Source: a virus
Virus record (IMG/VR): IMGVR_UViG_3300050132_000156
Span: 1 to 54,909 of that record
Direction: 5' to 3' (one strand)
Length of the DNA stretch: 54,909 nt
Part shown: positions 1 to 8,527 of the stretch, one piece after another
Position numbering within the stretch: the stretch's first letter is position 1
Layout of the letters: the number at the start of each line of letters is the position of its first letter
Notes under the pieces: model-generated
What the model was told of the DNA's origin: nothing
Database searches by the model: none
Seen by the model: only the letters and a program-made list of their open reading frames with translations
Position numbers and translations under genes: made by a program

Positions 1-181
1 GAATATGGAGACTGCTGCGAGGGACGACTTAATATGGCTGACGTAAGAAGTATTAATAATCACCGCACGCTCGCGCCGGATCAGGCGACGGTGCTGCAGT
101 GCAAGGCTGGCGGCGGGGAGTACACTCCCATCGGCGGTGAAAATGGAAAACAGTGCATGCTGTGCGCGATGGACAAGAAGG
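1..181. repeat. Left copy of 181-bp terminal direct repeat
   Basis: These bases reappear at 54729-54909 with one substitution (T at 54, C at 54782). Overlapping contig ends of this kind usually mean a circular or circularly permuted genome assembled past its own start. The repeat falls inside an operon (end of one gene and start of the next), not at a noncoding end, which favours an assembly overlap over a physical terminal repeat. Confidence 0.95.
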
Positions 182-399
182 AACACGCCACCATCCACCT
201 GCGGCCGAGGTGCCAGCACTGCGGCGGGGACGGCACGCGCCTGGCGGCGATCCCGATGCGGCTGGGGCCGATCGACGGATTTCAGATCTTCTGTACACTT
301 TGTGGACACACTGTCCACTACGGCGTCCTCGGAATAGCGCAGCAGCAGAGCCCGGTGCTTGCCCCTGATGGCGGCCCTTTGATTATGGGAGGGCGGTAA
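34..399 (+). CDS. Hypothetical Cys-rich (zinc-binding-like) protein
   Basis: 121 aa, function not recognised. Two C-x2-C pairs are visible in the second half (CQHC near residue 60 and CTLCGH near 88) and a CMLC near 41, suggesting one or two zinc-binding knuckles. The gene lies 1 nt after the stop of the gene at 54494-54760 on the circular map and 1 nt before the next gene, so it is inside one operon. The first 148 bases of this gene are duplicated at the right end of the window. Confidence 0.7.
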   Translation: MADVRSINNHRTLAPDQATVLQCKAGGGEYTPIGGENGKQCMLCAMDKKEHATIHLRPRCQHCGGDGTRLAAIPMRLGPIDGFQIFCTLCGHTVHYGVLGIAQQQSPVLAPDGGPLIMGGR

Positions 400-400
400 C

Positions 401-1021
401 GTGCTCGACGTCAGATTCCGGCCCATGGAGGATCCGCGCAAGCACCGCTCCCGCAAGCGCTCGACGTTCCGCTCCAAGTGTAACGACACGATCAACCTGA
501 TCGAATACGAACTGGGGCGGCTGTCGGCGCGCGACATCGTGATCGAGGCGGGATTCCGGCTGACCCAGATCCGCAATGACGGCTGGCCTTACGCGGCGGC
601 GGTCCCTTCCCATCCGGCGGTGCGGCTGTCGTTTAGTTCTCGCGGCAAGCCGATGGCATTCCCGTGCGACACCTACCTGACCATCGACGACAACCTGCGT
701 GCGATCGGCCTCACGCTCAAGTCTCTTCGGGACATCGACCGCTATGGCGTGACGCAGGACGCGGAGCAGTACAAGGGCTGGCTGCGGCTGGAGGCCCCGC
801 CCGCCGAGGACACACTGGATTACCGAAAGGCACTACAGTTCGTGGCCCTGCACAGCGGCATCTCCCCCAAGACGATCATGTCCGACGATGGCATGCTGAA
901 GTTGGCCTTCCGGAATGCGGCTAAGAAGCTCCACCCGGATACCGGCGGGAACGAACCCGAGTTCAAGATCCTGCAGCAGGCTATGACGATCCTGGAGGGC
1001 GGTACGAATGCCACTCAATAG
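401..1021 (+). CDS. J-domain-like (DnaJ-type) C-terminal protein
   Basis: 206 aa from a GTG start just behind the previous stop. Residues about 165-200 read KLAFRNAAKKLHPDTGG followed by EFKILQQA, matching helix II, the HPD loop and helix III of a J domain, the part that stimulates Hsp70 (DnaK). The N-terminal 150 residues are unrecognised; a basic stretch lies at residues 12-25. Several phages carry small J-domain proteins; the partner here (host DnaK) and role in replication or assembly are inferred. It overlaps the next gene by 14 nt. Confidence 0.6.
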   Translation: MLDVRFRPMEDPRKHRSRKRSTFRSKCNDTINLIEYELGRLSARDIVIEAGFRLTQIRNDGWPYAAAVPSHPAVRLSFSSRGKPMAFPCDTYLTIDDNLRAIGLTLKSLRDIDRYGVTQDAEQYKGWLRLEAPPAEDTLDYRKALQFVALHSGISPKTIMSDDGMLKLAFRNAAKKLHPDTGGNEPEFKILQQAMTILEGGTNATQ

Positions 1022-1793
1022 CGAGAAAATCCCCAACAACCCCCTGACCGGCGTGGAGTTGCAGGCCCGCGTGCTCTACGTCCTGCGCAAGCTCTTCGAG
1101 GAAAGGTTGCCGCCGCCGATCGACAAGGCGTTCCCGTCGATTCCGCTGGCGATGCTTGACCTCGAATGCCGCAACGACTACATCTTCTCGGCCATTGTGA
1201 TCTACCCTTCCGTGAGTTGGCTCGCGACCTTCAAGGCGCATTTCACGGCTCCCGATGTCGAGCCGCTGGCGGTGCAGTACTCCCTCTCGGTTGAATTCAA
1301 ATTCAGAAACATAACCATGCCGAAGCACCTCGTCAAGGTGCGCTCGACGCCTCCACCGCTGCCGACCAGCATCGTGGAGCGAGCCGAGACTGGCGTGGTG
1401 GCCTTCACGGTCTCCGAATCCGTCGAGAACCCGAATTTAATTCGCGTCAACTCAGGGATCCCCATCACGATCACCCGGGCGATCCGGCCCGAACCTGGCG
1501 AGTTCATCGGCAAGATCGAGCGGCACGACATCCAGTACGACAAGACGGACTACCCGGAGCCGCCGGAGCCGGTGGTGGTGGACATCTCCGAGGAGTGCCG
1601 GCGCGAGTGGGGCGTTCCGGAGCCGAAGGTGAGCGAGCCGTTGGACCTCGATTCCGTCGTGCTCAAGCCCAACCATCCCATCTCGGAGCACTTCTTGAAG
1701 CAGGCGAAGGAGCGCAGCCAGCCCGCCAAGACCGCCGGGAAGTACAGCCTGAAGGACAAGGCGGACCTGGACGCCATCGGGCAAGAGGAGTAG
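1008..1793 (+). CDS. Hypothetical protein
   Basis: 261 aa, not recognised. The ATG at 1008 follows a GGAGGGCGG ribosome-binding site and lies inside the end of the J-domain gene, indicating translational coupling. The middle is beta-rich with many Val/Pro residues and the C-terminus is charged (KDKADLDAIGQEE). Its place just ahead of the terminase genes suggests packaging or early-late DNA functions, but nothing in the sequence proves it. Confidence 0.6.
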   Translation: MPLNSEKIPNNPLTGVELQARVLYVLRKLFEERLPPPIDKAFPSIPLAMLDLECRNDYIFSAIVIYPSVSWLATFKAHFTAPDVEPLAVQYSLSVEFKFRNITMPKHLVKVRSTPPPLPTSIVERAETGVVAFTVSESVENPNLIRVNSGIPITITRAIRPEPGEFIGKIERHDIQYDKTDYPEPPEPVVVDISEECRREWGVPEPKVSEPLDLDSVVLKPNHPISEHFLKQAKERSQPAKTAGKYSLKDKADLDAIGQEE

Positions 1794-1794
1794 C

Positions 1795-2031
1795 GTGACC
1801 GGCATGGCCCTGCTTCGTCTCGTGGTTTGGCTCAAACGTATCGCCTTGGCGGTCGAACGTCTCGACGCACGCGATCAGATGCGCTACGACCGGGACTACC
1901 CGCCGGTGGGGGTGGACCCGCCCGGCAGACGTAAAATGGAAGTCTACAAGGTCAGCCTTGAAGAGCGCGAAGTCGCGGCCGAGCGGCGGCGAGTGGAGCG
2001 GCTTACGGGGATGAACCAGGACGAACTATAG
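1795..2031 (+). CDS. Hypothetical small basic protein
   Basis: 78 aa from GTG 1795, immediately after the previous stop. The start is hydrophobic (MALLRLVVWLKRIALAVERL), possibly an amphipathic helix or short membrane anchor, then a charged Arg/Glu-rich tail (EEREVAAERRRVERL). The stop overlaps the next start by one base. Function unknown. Confidence 0.55.
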   Translation: MTGMALLRLVVWLKRIALAVERLDARDQMRYDRDYPPVGVDPPGRRKMEVYKVSLEEREVAAERRRVERLTGMNQDEL

Positions 2032-2762
2032 TGGCAAAGGGTAAACGACTCGAATACGGCCCGACCGAGCAGATGGAGCAGAATGCTCTCGACAAGCTCG
2101 AAGTGACCCGCGAGGCCGTCTCGAACGTCCCGGCCATCTCGCACATCCTGAAGTCCGCGGCGGTCGATCCGTGGCCCTACCTCGAAGGCTCCGAGGATGT
2201 GAACGCGCGCCGGCTGATCGCGACCCGCCGCAAGATGACCTTGACGGAGTTCCGGCACTCGACCATCGAGGCCATCTGCCTGAGCGCGGGCGTGCCAACC
2301 AAGCAGGCCCTCTCGGTCATCATGGCCGAGGTCTTTCAGCAGTCGGGGCGCGCGGCCGAGCTGCTGTACGCGGCGAACCACCAGGGCGTGGTGCAGGCTA
2401 CCATCGACTCAGCCAAGACGCCGTTCGGCGCCGCCGACCGGAAACTGTTGTTGCAGCATCAGGGGTTCGCGCCGGTCCCGAAGACGAACATCGTCAAGAT
2501 CTTCGGTGGGCAGAACGTGCTCGGCGGCGCGCAGACCAACCAGACGGCGGTGCTTGCGCCGATGGAGGATAAAGCCAAGCGGCTGCAGGACCGGTTTAAC
2601 GAGCGGCTGGGCCTGCCACCCACGGGCGAGATGGCGCGGATTGAAGCGCCGGAGCCGGAGCCGCTGGATGACTCGGGCGGGGACGACCTCACGGTTGAGA
2701 ACGAAGACGACATCGAAGTTGAGGGCGACGAGATCGAGTTCGAGGAGGACACCGACGACTGA
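2031..2762 (+). CDS. terS: Putative small terminase subunit or terminase-associated protein
   Basis: 243 aa from GTG 2031, directly upstream of and overlapping the large terminase by one base. Residues 60-130 are helical with a possible HTH (TEFRHSTIEAICLSAGV near 75-92), and the C-terminal 45 residues are extremely acidic (EDDIEVEGDEIEFEEDTDD). A DNA-recognising small subunit is usual at this position. The assignment is by position and composition, not by a clear signature motif. Confidence 0.5.
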   Translation: MAKGKRLEYGPTEQMEQNALDKLEVTREAVSNVPAISHILKSAAVDPWPYLEGSEDVNARRLIATRRKMTLTEFRHSTIEAICLSAGVPTKQALSVIMAEVFQQSGRAAELLYAANHQGVVQATIDSAKTPFGAADRKLLLQHQGFAPVPKTNIVKIFGGQNVLGGAQTNQTAVLAPMEDKAKRLQDRFNERLGLPPTGEMARIEAPEPEPLDDSGGDDLTVENEDDIEVEGDEIEFEEDTDD

Positions 2763-5071
2763 TGTACTGCAATGAGGTAGTCGAGCAACGTCTGGAGGCC
2801 GCCCGCGAAGAGAACGGGTGGTTGCCGGAGTATCACTCGATCCCAGACATAGAGGCGTTCGATGCCAAACTGCTCGCGCGGTTCCCCAAGGAGCACGAGG
2901 AGGCCCGCCTCAACTCGGTCGGCACCGAAGACCCATCCAAGGCATTTCAACTCTCGATCACGCGGGCGCTGAACGATCCACGCAATCCCCGGCTGAATAA
3001 GGATGAAATCCGCTTCATCGACAACGAGCAGGCACTTGTGCAGTGCGATGCGGCGTACTATTTGACCCGCTACTACAAGATCAAGAATCGGCAGAACCTC
3101 ATCCAACACTTTAGCTTTCAAGGTGGGCAGAGGATTCTGTTCAACGTGATTTCGGAATTGGAGCGGATGGGGCGCTCAATTGAGATCCTTATCAACAAAG
3201 CTCGTCAACTCGGGTGTAGCACGCTGGCGCAGGGTCTCATTGGGCACAAGGCCGAATTCTTCTACGGCACCAGTGGCGTCGTCGCCTCGGCAGACAAGGC
3301 CAAGACCGGCGAGATGGTCAAGATGATGCTGATGGGTTACGACATGCAGCCCTGGTGGCTACGGCCGCTGACCAGCCGGCGCGTCGAGAGTCAGAATGGC
3401 ATGATTACCTGGGGTGCCATGAACTCAGGTATCAGTTTTCAGCACGGCAACCAGGTGAACCCGATCGCCATGGGCTCGACGCCGATCACCTACCACCTCT
3501 CCGAAGTCTCCAGCTTCTACGACGCGGCTTACGAACTGATCGACGTAGGCTTGTTCAAGTGCGTCCACCCCTCGCGGCATGTGCTCGGGTTCCTGGAATC
3601 AACGGCCAAGGGGAACACGGGATACTGGGCCGACACTTACTGGGGATCCAAGGCCGGATGGGAAAAAGGCACTTCTCGTCTGATGGCGCTTTTTTTGCCC
3701 TTCTTCTGTGCTGACGACATGTACCCGAACCAGACCGAACTGGAGACGCATCCGGTACCGGAGAACTGGCGGCCAGAGGACGAGACGCGGCAGATGATCG
3801 CCGAGAGCGAGCTGTACATCAAGTCAAACCCGATTCTTGAGAAGGTTCTGAAGCAAAGGTCCGGCCAGCCCGGAGACTGGAAGATGCCTCGCGAGAAGGC
3901 GTGGTATTGGGAGTGGAACTTCCTCGAAGCGCGCGGAAAAGGCCGAGAAAAAGACTGGTACCAGGAAGTCGCGCATACTGACAAAGCCTCCTTCCAGGGA
4001 AGCTATGACAACGTGTTCGGGCGCGAAGTCATCACCGAAGCCTGGGCCAATCGTGACACGAAATACTCCGTCTACGGCATCGTCGGGCAGTCGATTCAGG
4101 AGCGACACGAGCCGGACCCGGAGGACGTGGATAACAGTCTGCCGCGGCTCACAGTCAAGCGCGACAACCGCAAGGGAGAGCCGTTCCAGTGGGAGTTTGT
4201 GCCGCTGTTCTGGGAGGAGCCTTTCAAGGATCTCGACGACAAGGAGTTGTTCGAGAACGAATCCCACATGGGCAAGCTGTTCGTCTGGATGGAGCCCGAG
4301 CCCGGCTACGACTACTCGATCGGCGTCGACACCTCCAAGGGCGTCGGCAAGGACGGCACGGTCGTAGCAGTCAGCCGGCGCGGGCGCTCGCCCTCGGAGC
4401 GGGACATCCAGGCGGCGGAGTGGCGCGACAACTATGTGAGCCACGTCGAGGCGTGGTCCTGGGTGCTGGCGATTGCGTCGTACTACTCGCGCTACATGGG
4501 CCAGCACGGCATCATGTTCCGAGAGCCCTACGTGGCAATCGAGCAGATCGAGGCTGTGGGAGACACCTGCCAGGACCAGATGAGTCTGTGCGGCTACTCG
4601 CGGTTCCACCGCATGATCCGCTACGATTCGATGCCCAAGCAGATGAAGAAGTCCAAGGCCCACAAGCGCGGCTGGTTCACCTCCGGCTGGTCGCGCCCGA
4701 TGCTGACGGACGGCTTTGTGGTCAACACGCAGAACGGCTGGTATCAGGTCAACTCGCCGTACACGATCTGGGAGATGGACCACTGGGAAGTGCATTACAC
4801 GCGGGCCGGGACGAAAGAGAAGTTCGAGCACGGCGAGGACACTACAGACGACGGGATTTTCGCGAACGCGCTGGCGTCGTTCTGCCCGAATGATAGGAAG
4901 ATGCAGGCCGACCGGAGCGAGAACAAGTTCCGGCAGGCCACGTCGCGAGCGCCGGAGTTGGACCTAACCCCAACGAAATCAGGGTACTTTGTTCCCGAGA
5001 TGGGCTATGATTCGAGTAGGGACAAAGACATTCGCAAGATGCTGAGTGGAAGCGTGAGAGGGAGACGATAA
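2762..5071 (+). CDS. terL: Terminase large subunit
   Basis: 769 aa, ATP-driven packaging motor plus nuclease. A variant Walker A lies near residues 145-155 (NKARQLGCST), an acidic Walker B/catalytic Glu region near 245 (ITYHLSEVSSF), and a coupling motif near 280 (ESTAKGNTG). The C-terminal RNase H-like nuclease shows its acidic residues in GVDTSKGVGKDGT (about 520), VAIEQIEAVGDT (about 595) and EDTTDDGIFANA (about 695). At 769 aa it is longer than most terminases (450-650), with extra N-terminal sequence and an insert between ATPase and nuclease. The ATG overlaps the preceding stop. Confidence 0.93.
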   Translation: MYCNEVVEQRLEAAREENGWLPEYHSIPDIEAFDAKLLARFPKEHEEARLNSVGTEDPSKAFQLSITRALNDPRNPRLNKDEIRFIDNEQALVQCDAAYYLTRYYKIKNRQNLIQHFSFQGGQRILFNVISELERMGRSIEILINKARQLGCSTLAQGLIGHKAEFFYGTSGVVASADKAKTGEMVKMMLMGYDMQPWWLRPLTSRRVESQNGMITWGAMNSGISFQHGNQVNPIAMGSTPITYHLSEVSSFYDAAYELIDVGLFKCVHPSRHVLGFLESTAKGNTGYWADTYWGSKAGWEKGTSRLMALFLPFFCADDMYPNQTELETHPVPENWRPEDETRQMIAESELYIKSNPILEKVLKQRSGQPGDWKMPREKAWYWEWNFLEARGKGREKDWYQEVAHTDKASFQGSYDNVFGREVITEAWANRDTKYSVYGIVGQSIQERHEPDPEDVDNSLPRLTVKRDNRKGEPFQWEFVPLFWEEPFKDLDDKELFENESHMGKLFVWMEPEPGYDYSIGVDTSKGVGKDGTVVAVSRRGRSPSERDIQAAEWRDNYVSHVEAWSWVLAIASYYSRYMGQHGIMFREPYVAIEQIEAVGDTCQDQMSLCGYSRFHRMIRYDSMPKQMKKSKAHKRGWFTSGWSRPMLTDGFVVNTQNGWYQVNSPYTIWEMDHWEVHYTRAGTKEKFEHGEDTTDDGIFANALASFCPNDRKMQADRSENKFRQATSRAPELDLTPTKSGYFVPEMGYDSSRDKDIRKMLSGSVRGRR

Positions 5072-5073
5072 AC

Positions 5074-5562
5074 ATGGCTGAAACCGGATTCTCCAACGGC
5101 ACGCTGAACCCCATTATCTACTTCAAGCGCGGCTCAGACGGCTACGTGATCCTGGCGCCGCACGAAAAGGGCCACGGCCTTGAAGTCGCCCACATGCTCT
5201 ACGACCAGCGCTACCGGCACGAGTGGGAGTGGTGCGAGGCTCACACTTTGCGCGAGGCGCAGCAACTTGAAAAGCAACTGATCGAGCAGGCCATGCGCGA
5301 GCGCGAGCACCAGGCCGAAGTCGTGGGCAGAGAGCGCGAGAACGTCAAGAAACAGGTCGCAAGCGCCATGTACGCGCGGCTTGTTTCGTCCAGCACCTCC
5401 GAGTACGAGAAGGAGTTCATCCGCTGCTGGATGGCGCTGAGTGAGAGCAAGCGCGACAAGTACGCGCAGCGGCTCAAGGAGCACAACGACTACCTTTGGG
5501 CGCTACAGATGGACTCGGGAAAGAAGATCGAAGACCGCATGATCGGCGACAACTCACTGTGA
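5074..5562 (+). CDS. Hypothetical coiled-coil protein between terminase and portal
   Basis: 162 aa, not recognised. The first 45 residues look beta-like (IIYFKRGSDGYVILAP); residues 50-110 are a highly charged helix (REAQQLEKQLIEQAMREREHQ) consistent with a coiled coil. It sits 2 nt after the terminase stop and 8 nt before the portal start, so it is co-expressed with the packaging genes and may assist portal or terminase assembly. Confidence 0.65.
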   Translation: MAETGFSNGTLNPIIYFKRGSDGYVILAPHEKGHGLEVAHMLYDQRYRHEWEWCEAHTLREAQQLEKQLIEQAMREREHQAEVVGRERENVKKQVASAMYARLVSSSTSEYEKEFIRCWMALSESKRDKYAQRLKEHNDYLWALQMDSGKKIEDRMIGDNSL

Positions 5563-5570
5563 GGTTTTAA

Positions 5571-7661
5571 GTGCCCCTGACCGTCCCGAAATCCTGGCAG
5601 TGCCCCTCGGCGGAGGAGCCCGAAAAATACCGCCTCGGCTGGCTCGACGAGCAGTGCCAGGAAGGCGAGCGATGGACCAAGTCGCAGCGCGGCGTCCAAA
5701 ACGCCCAGGAGTACCGTCGCGCGCTCGACATTATCTCAGGCCGGGAGTCCTCTCGCGAGCAGATCGACGGTCGCGGCCGGATCACCGGCAAGCGGCTCAA
5801 GACCAACATTCGAGTCTCGATCTCGGGTCTCTCGAACATCCGCCCGATCTGGGGCTGGCACGCGGCCAAGGCATACGCCAACTACGCCAGCATGATGAAT
5901 AAGACGGCCCGGGCCCTGTACCTGGAGGGCAGTTGGGACCGCTCCGTCAAGGAAGTTCTGGCCTGGGCAGCGGCGACCTGCACCGGCTGGATGCGGCCGG
6001 TCTACATGCGCGACCAGGCCGGGCGCGGCAAGGGCTCGATCAAACTGCTCACCTACGGGATGCCCTCGGTCCTGCCGACGCAGGTGCCCATGAATGGAGA
6101 CTTCCAGGAAGCCTACGCTATGACGCTGCTCGACGAAGTGCCGATTTACATGGCGCACTCGAAGTTTCCGGACTTCCAGGACCGCTTGAAGCCGACATCT
6201 TCACGCTATTGGTACGCGAGCGAGATCCGCGGTGCCGCTAAGCAGAACGCCTGCCAGCGGGCGTCGTCGCTGTTCCGCAAGCGCGACAACGACGAGATGG
6301 CCGACACCTACATCCCGATCCGGTGGACGACGGTGATCGACAACAGCCTGAACCTGAGCGGCCACACCCTGCCGATGGGCGAGCCCGGCAGCCCGTGGTA
6401 CTACGAAGTCCCTTCTATCGGCCAGGAGATCCCTGCCGGCCGCGACGAGAGCGGGCACGACCTGACGCGCCGGGCGAATGAGAACGACGCCCGGATGTAT
6501 CCCTACCGCCGGCTGTTCATTGCCTCGCAGGATTGCATCATGTACGACGGGCCGGCCTTCAACTGGCACGGCCAATGCGACCTGATCCCGTTCGCGCTGG
6601 ACAAGTGGCCGTGGGAGCCGATCGGCTTCAGCCTCGTGCATGACGGATGGGCGCTCCAGGACGCCATCGACGAGATCGACAACGGCGCGCATACCAAGAT
6701 CACGGCCGAGATGAACATGCCGCTGGCCTACGATCTGAATGCCGTCACGCTGAAAGAGGCCAAAGAGGTCGATCCGTTTGAGCCCAACGGGCGCTACGGC
6801 TACGACGGCAATTATGTGGACGGCAAGCCCTTCCAGAGTGTCGTCGGCCCGGAGGTCTACCAGATCAGCCCGCAGACTCTCGCCATGCGCGAGGCCTACC
6901 AGGAGGAGTTGGACTATCAACTCCAGGTCCGCGACATCGTGGAACTCGGCAAGGCCCGCGCGCTCGGCAAGGGCATGGACCAGATCGAGGCGCTGGTGGC
7001 GGCCAACGGTCCTGTCGTGCGCGATATGTGCCGGGACATGGAGATGTCGCTCGGCAAAGTCGGCGAGCAGGTCGGGTGGCTGGTACTGCAGTACGAGAAC
7101 ACGGCGCGGCTGATGCAGATCGTGGGGCCGGAGTCGATGGATAACCAAGTCTTCGACTACAACCCGGCGGACATCACGCCGAGCCACCTGCCCGACGAGA
7201 CGATCCACGATCCGGTCACACAAGTCCTTATTCCCTCGAAGTACTCCCAAGCCCAACGGGCGCGCTGGTTTGCGGAGAACGTGCGCTACTATCTGATGCC
7301 TCACTCGGCGCACGAAATCACACAGATGGCCTACCGCCTGATGCTGCTACAAGGTCGCCAGCGCGGCCTGCCGATCAGCGCGGCGACGACCATGCAGTCG
7401 ATGGAGATCCCGGACACCGGGATTCCGGACGGCAACACCGAGCAGGAGCGGTTCTACAACGAGAAAGAGGTCGAAATCCACCACGCCGCGCGGATCCAGG
7501 CCATCATCAAGGCCGAGGCGATCGACAACAACATCGTCGAGGCGCTGGGCGGCAAGCCGAGCGGCAGCACGAAGTCCGGCGGTCGTCCTCCGAGCAACAA
7601 GACAGCGCCGCACCAGGAAACCAAGAGCGGCGGGCGGCCGATCATCAGCACCAGCGAATGA
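5571..7661 (+). CDS. Portal protein
   Basis: 696 aa from GTG 5571, with GAGGT as ribosome-binding site. Size, position right after terminase, and the long helical C-terminal part (LDYQLQVRDIVELGKARALGKGMDQIEALVAANG near 440-475) match podovirus-type portals, the dodecameric DNA channel at one capsid vertex. The N-terminus carries a Trp/Arg-rich region (WGWHAAKAYANYASMMNKTARALYLEGSW, given in part). The C-terminal 50 residues are low-complexity Gly/Lys/Pro/Ser. The assignment rests on size, order and composition. Confidence 0.82.
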   Translation: MPLTVPKSWQCPSAEEPEKYRLGWLDEQCQEGERWTKSQRGVQNAQEYRRALDIISGRESSREQIDGRGRITGKRLKTNIRVSISGLSNIRPIWGWHAAKAYANYASMMNKTARALYLEGSWDRSVKEVLAWAAATCTGWMRPVYMRDQAGRGKGSIKLLTYGMPSVLPTQVPMNGDFQEAYAMTLLDEVPIYMAHSKFPDFQDRLKPTSSRYWYASEIRGAAKQNACQRASSLFRKRDNDEMADTYIPIRWTTVIDNSLNLSGHTLPMGEPGSPWYYEVPSIGQEIPAGRDESGHDLTRRANENDARMYPYRRLFIASQDCIMYDGPAFNWHGQCDLIPFALDKWPWEPIGFSLVHDGWALQDAIDEIDNGAHTKITAEMNMPLAYDLNAVTLKEAKEVDPFEPNGRYGYDGNYVDGKPFQSVVGPEVYQISPQTLAMREAYQEELDYQLQVRDIVELGKARALGKGMDQIEALVAANGPVVRDMCRDMEMSLGKVGEQVGWLVLQYENTARLMQIVGPESMDNQVFDYNPADITPSHLPDETIHDPVTQVLIPSKYSQAQRARWFAENVRYYLMPHSAHEITQMAYRLMLLQGRQRGLPISAATTMQSMEIPDTGIPDGNTEQERFYNEKEVEIHHAARIQAIIKAEAIDNNIVEALGGKPSGSTKSGGRPPSNKTAPHQETKSGGRPIISTSE

Positions 7662-7897
7662 CATCCCCGACCCCAATCCGAAGGGCCATCAAGGAGACCC
7701 GGCATGTGGTCCGGAACCGCAGTTTTACGGTCGATGACGACTCCCTGGCCCGTGCTTCCGCGAGGCTTTTGTCAACTATAATTGACGGCTCCAGCTTCAC
7801 CGGAACGATCACGTTGCACGTGTTTCGGGGCGTGGCGACGGCGGTCTGCGCGGAGGACCGGGCATCGGTCGATCCGCATTCTCCTGCAAAGCCTTGA
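7658..7897 (+). CDS. Hypothetical protein
   Basis: 79 aa, start overlapping the portal stop (ATGA). Basic N-terminus, then a beta-rich core (TFTGTITLHVFRGVATAV-like). Function unknown. The -35 box of the promoter at 7894 overlaps its stop codon, so transcription may be reset just after this gene. Confidence 0.55.
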   Translation: MTSPTPIRRAIKETRHVVRNRSFTVDDDSLARASARLLSTIIDGSSFTGTITLHVFRGVATAVCAEDRASVDPHSPAKP

Positions 7898-7923
7898 CAG
7901 GCAAGGAAATGTAGGAACATAAT
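7894..7923 (+). promoter_or_regulatory. Sigma70-type promoter
   Basis: TTGACA at 7894-7899 and CATAAT at 7918-7923 with an 18-nt spacer; the start point would be near 7930. The -35 is a perfect consensus and the -10 differs by one base. It lies between the packaging genes and the capsid genes. Confidence 0.75.
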
Positions 7924-7929
7924 TCAAGC

Positions 7930-8037
7930 AGCAAGCACCATCTTTTCCAGGATTGGTGTGCGAGTGACGGGAAGCGGCCTCTCTTTGCATCAGCATCAGG
8001 CGCCCCGAACGGAATAGATACCCGTTCGGGGCGTTTC
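7930..8037 (+). ncRNA. Candidate ~110-nt RNA or attenuated leader of capsid operon
   Basis: From the predicted start of the promoter at 7894 to the terminator at 8001 there is no convincing ORF. The 5' part can fold through CACCA (about 7936) with TGGTG (about 7953). Either a free-standing small RNA is made, or the terminator is leaky and sets the level of the capsid genes downstream. The sequence does not distinguish these. Confidence 0.45.
8001..8037 (+). terminator. Intrinsic terminator or attenuator
   Basis: CGCCCCGAACGG (8001-8012) pairs perfectly with CCGTTCGGGGCG (8022-8033), a 12-bp GC-rich stem with a 9-nt loop, followed by TTTCTGCGTTT. The T tract is interrupted, so termination may be partial. 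Confidence 0.75.
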
Positions 8038-8079
8038 TGCGTTTGCGGGGCACCGATCCCGAGAAAGGACAACGACATC

Positions 8080-8151
8080 ATGGATCTCAACTTCCGCAAG
8101 GGCGGCAAAAAGGGCCACAAAAAGGGCGGCAAAAAGCACGGCCGTAAGTAG
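8080..8151 (+). CDS. Tiny polycationic protein 1 (23 aa)
   Basis: A 23-residue ORF with AAAGGA ribosome-binding site. After MDLNFRK it consists of Gly, Lys and His repeats (KKGHKKGGKK) and ends HGRK. Almost half of the residues are basic. First of three consecutive tiny basic genes ahead of the scaffold gene; a nucleic-acid-binding or capsid-interior role is possible but unproven. Confidence 0.55.
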   Translation: MDLNFRKGGKKGHKKGGKKHGRK

Positions 8152-8267
8152 TCATCCCCTCGATCCCGGAAACGAGTTGCTCACAAGGCGGCTCCCCGAG
8201 ATAAGGGTCAACCGGAATAGAGGGGCGGACGCGAGTTCACCCCTCCCTCCCAAACAAGGAGATCGAA

Positions 8268-8372
8268 ATGAAGCACAAGGGAATGGGAAAGAAGCGTCCG
8301 GGCTTGAAACTGAAGGGTGATGCCTTCCAGAAGGACAAGCTCAAGAAGCACGGCGGGAAGGGCCGCATCTAG
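8268..8372 (+). CDS. Tiny polycationic protein 2 (34 aa)
   Basis: 34 residues preceded by AAGGAG at good distance. Lys/Gly-rich throughout (MKHKGMGKKRPGLKLKG, ending KKHGGKGRI). It shares style with the 23-aa protein at 8080 and the 49-aa protein at 8375, and the three are probably one expression unit. A hairpin (AGGGG...CCCCT, about 8220-8244) precedes its ribosome-binding site. Confidence 0.6.
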   Translation: MKHKGMGKKRPGLKLKGDAFQKDKLKKHGGKGRI

Positions 8373-8374
8373 CC

Positions 8375-8524
8375 ATGAAGCGAGCCATGAAGGGCAAACC
8401 GATGGCGATGGCGAAAAAGTCCCGGCGTCGCACGCTCGCCAGCCGAGTTCTCGGCAAGGGCGAGCATACCCGCGGAGGCTTTGGCAAGAGAATGGCGTCC
8501 GGCGGCAAAGTCGGGCCGAGGTAA
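8375..8524 (+). CDS. Tiny basic protein 3 (49 aa)
   Basis: 49 residues starting 2 nt after the previous stop. Rich in Lys/Arg (MKRAMKGKPMAMAKKSRRR), ending in FGKRMASGGKVGPR. No family recognised. Together with its two neighbours it forms a cluster of strongly cationic peptides encoded just before the scaffold and capsid genes. Confidence 0.6.
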   Translation: MKRAMKGKPMAMAKKSRRRTLASRVLGKGEHTRGGFGKRMASGGKVGPR

Positions 8525-8527
8525 CAG

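Noticed and set aside
3824-4831. Long minus-strand ORF antisense to terminase (335 codons)
   Set aside because: Antisense shadow of a GC-rich gene, as are similar long ORFs opposite the portal, capsid and tail genes.
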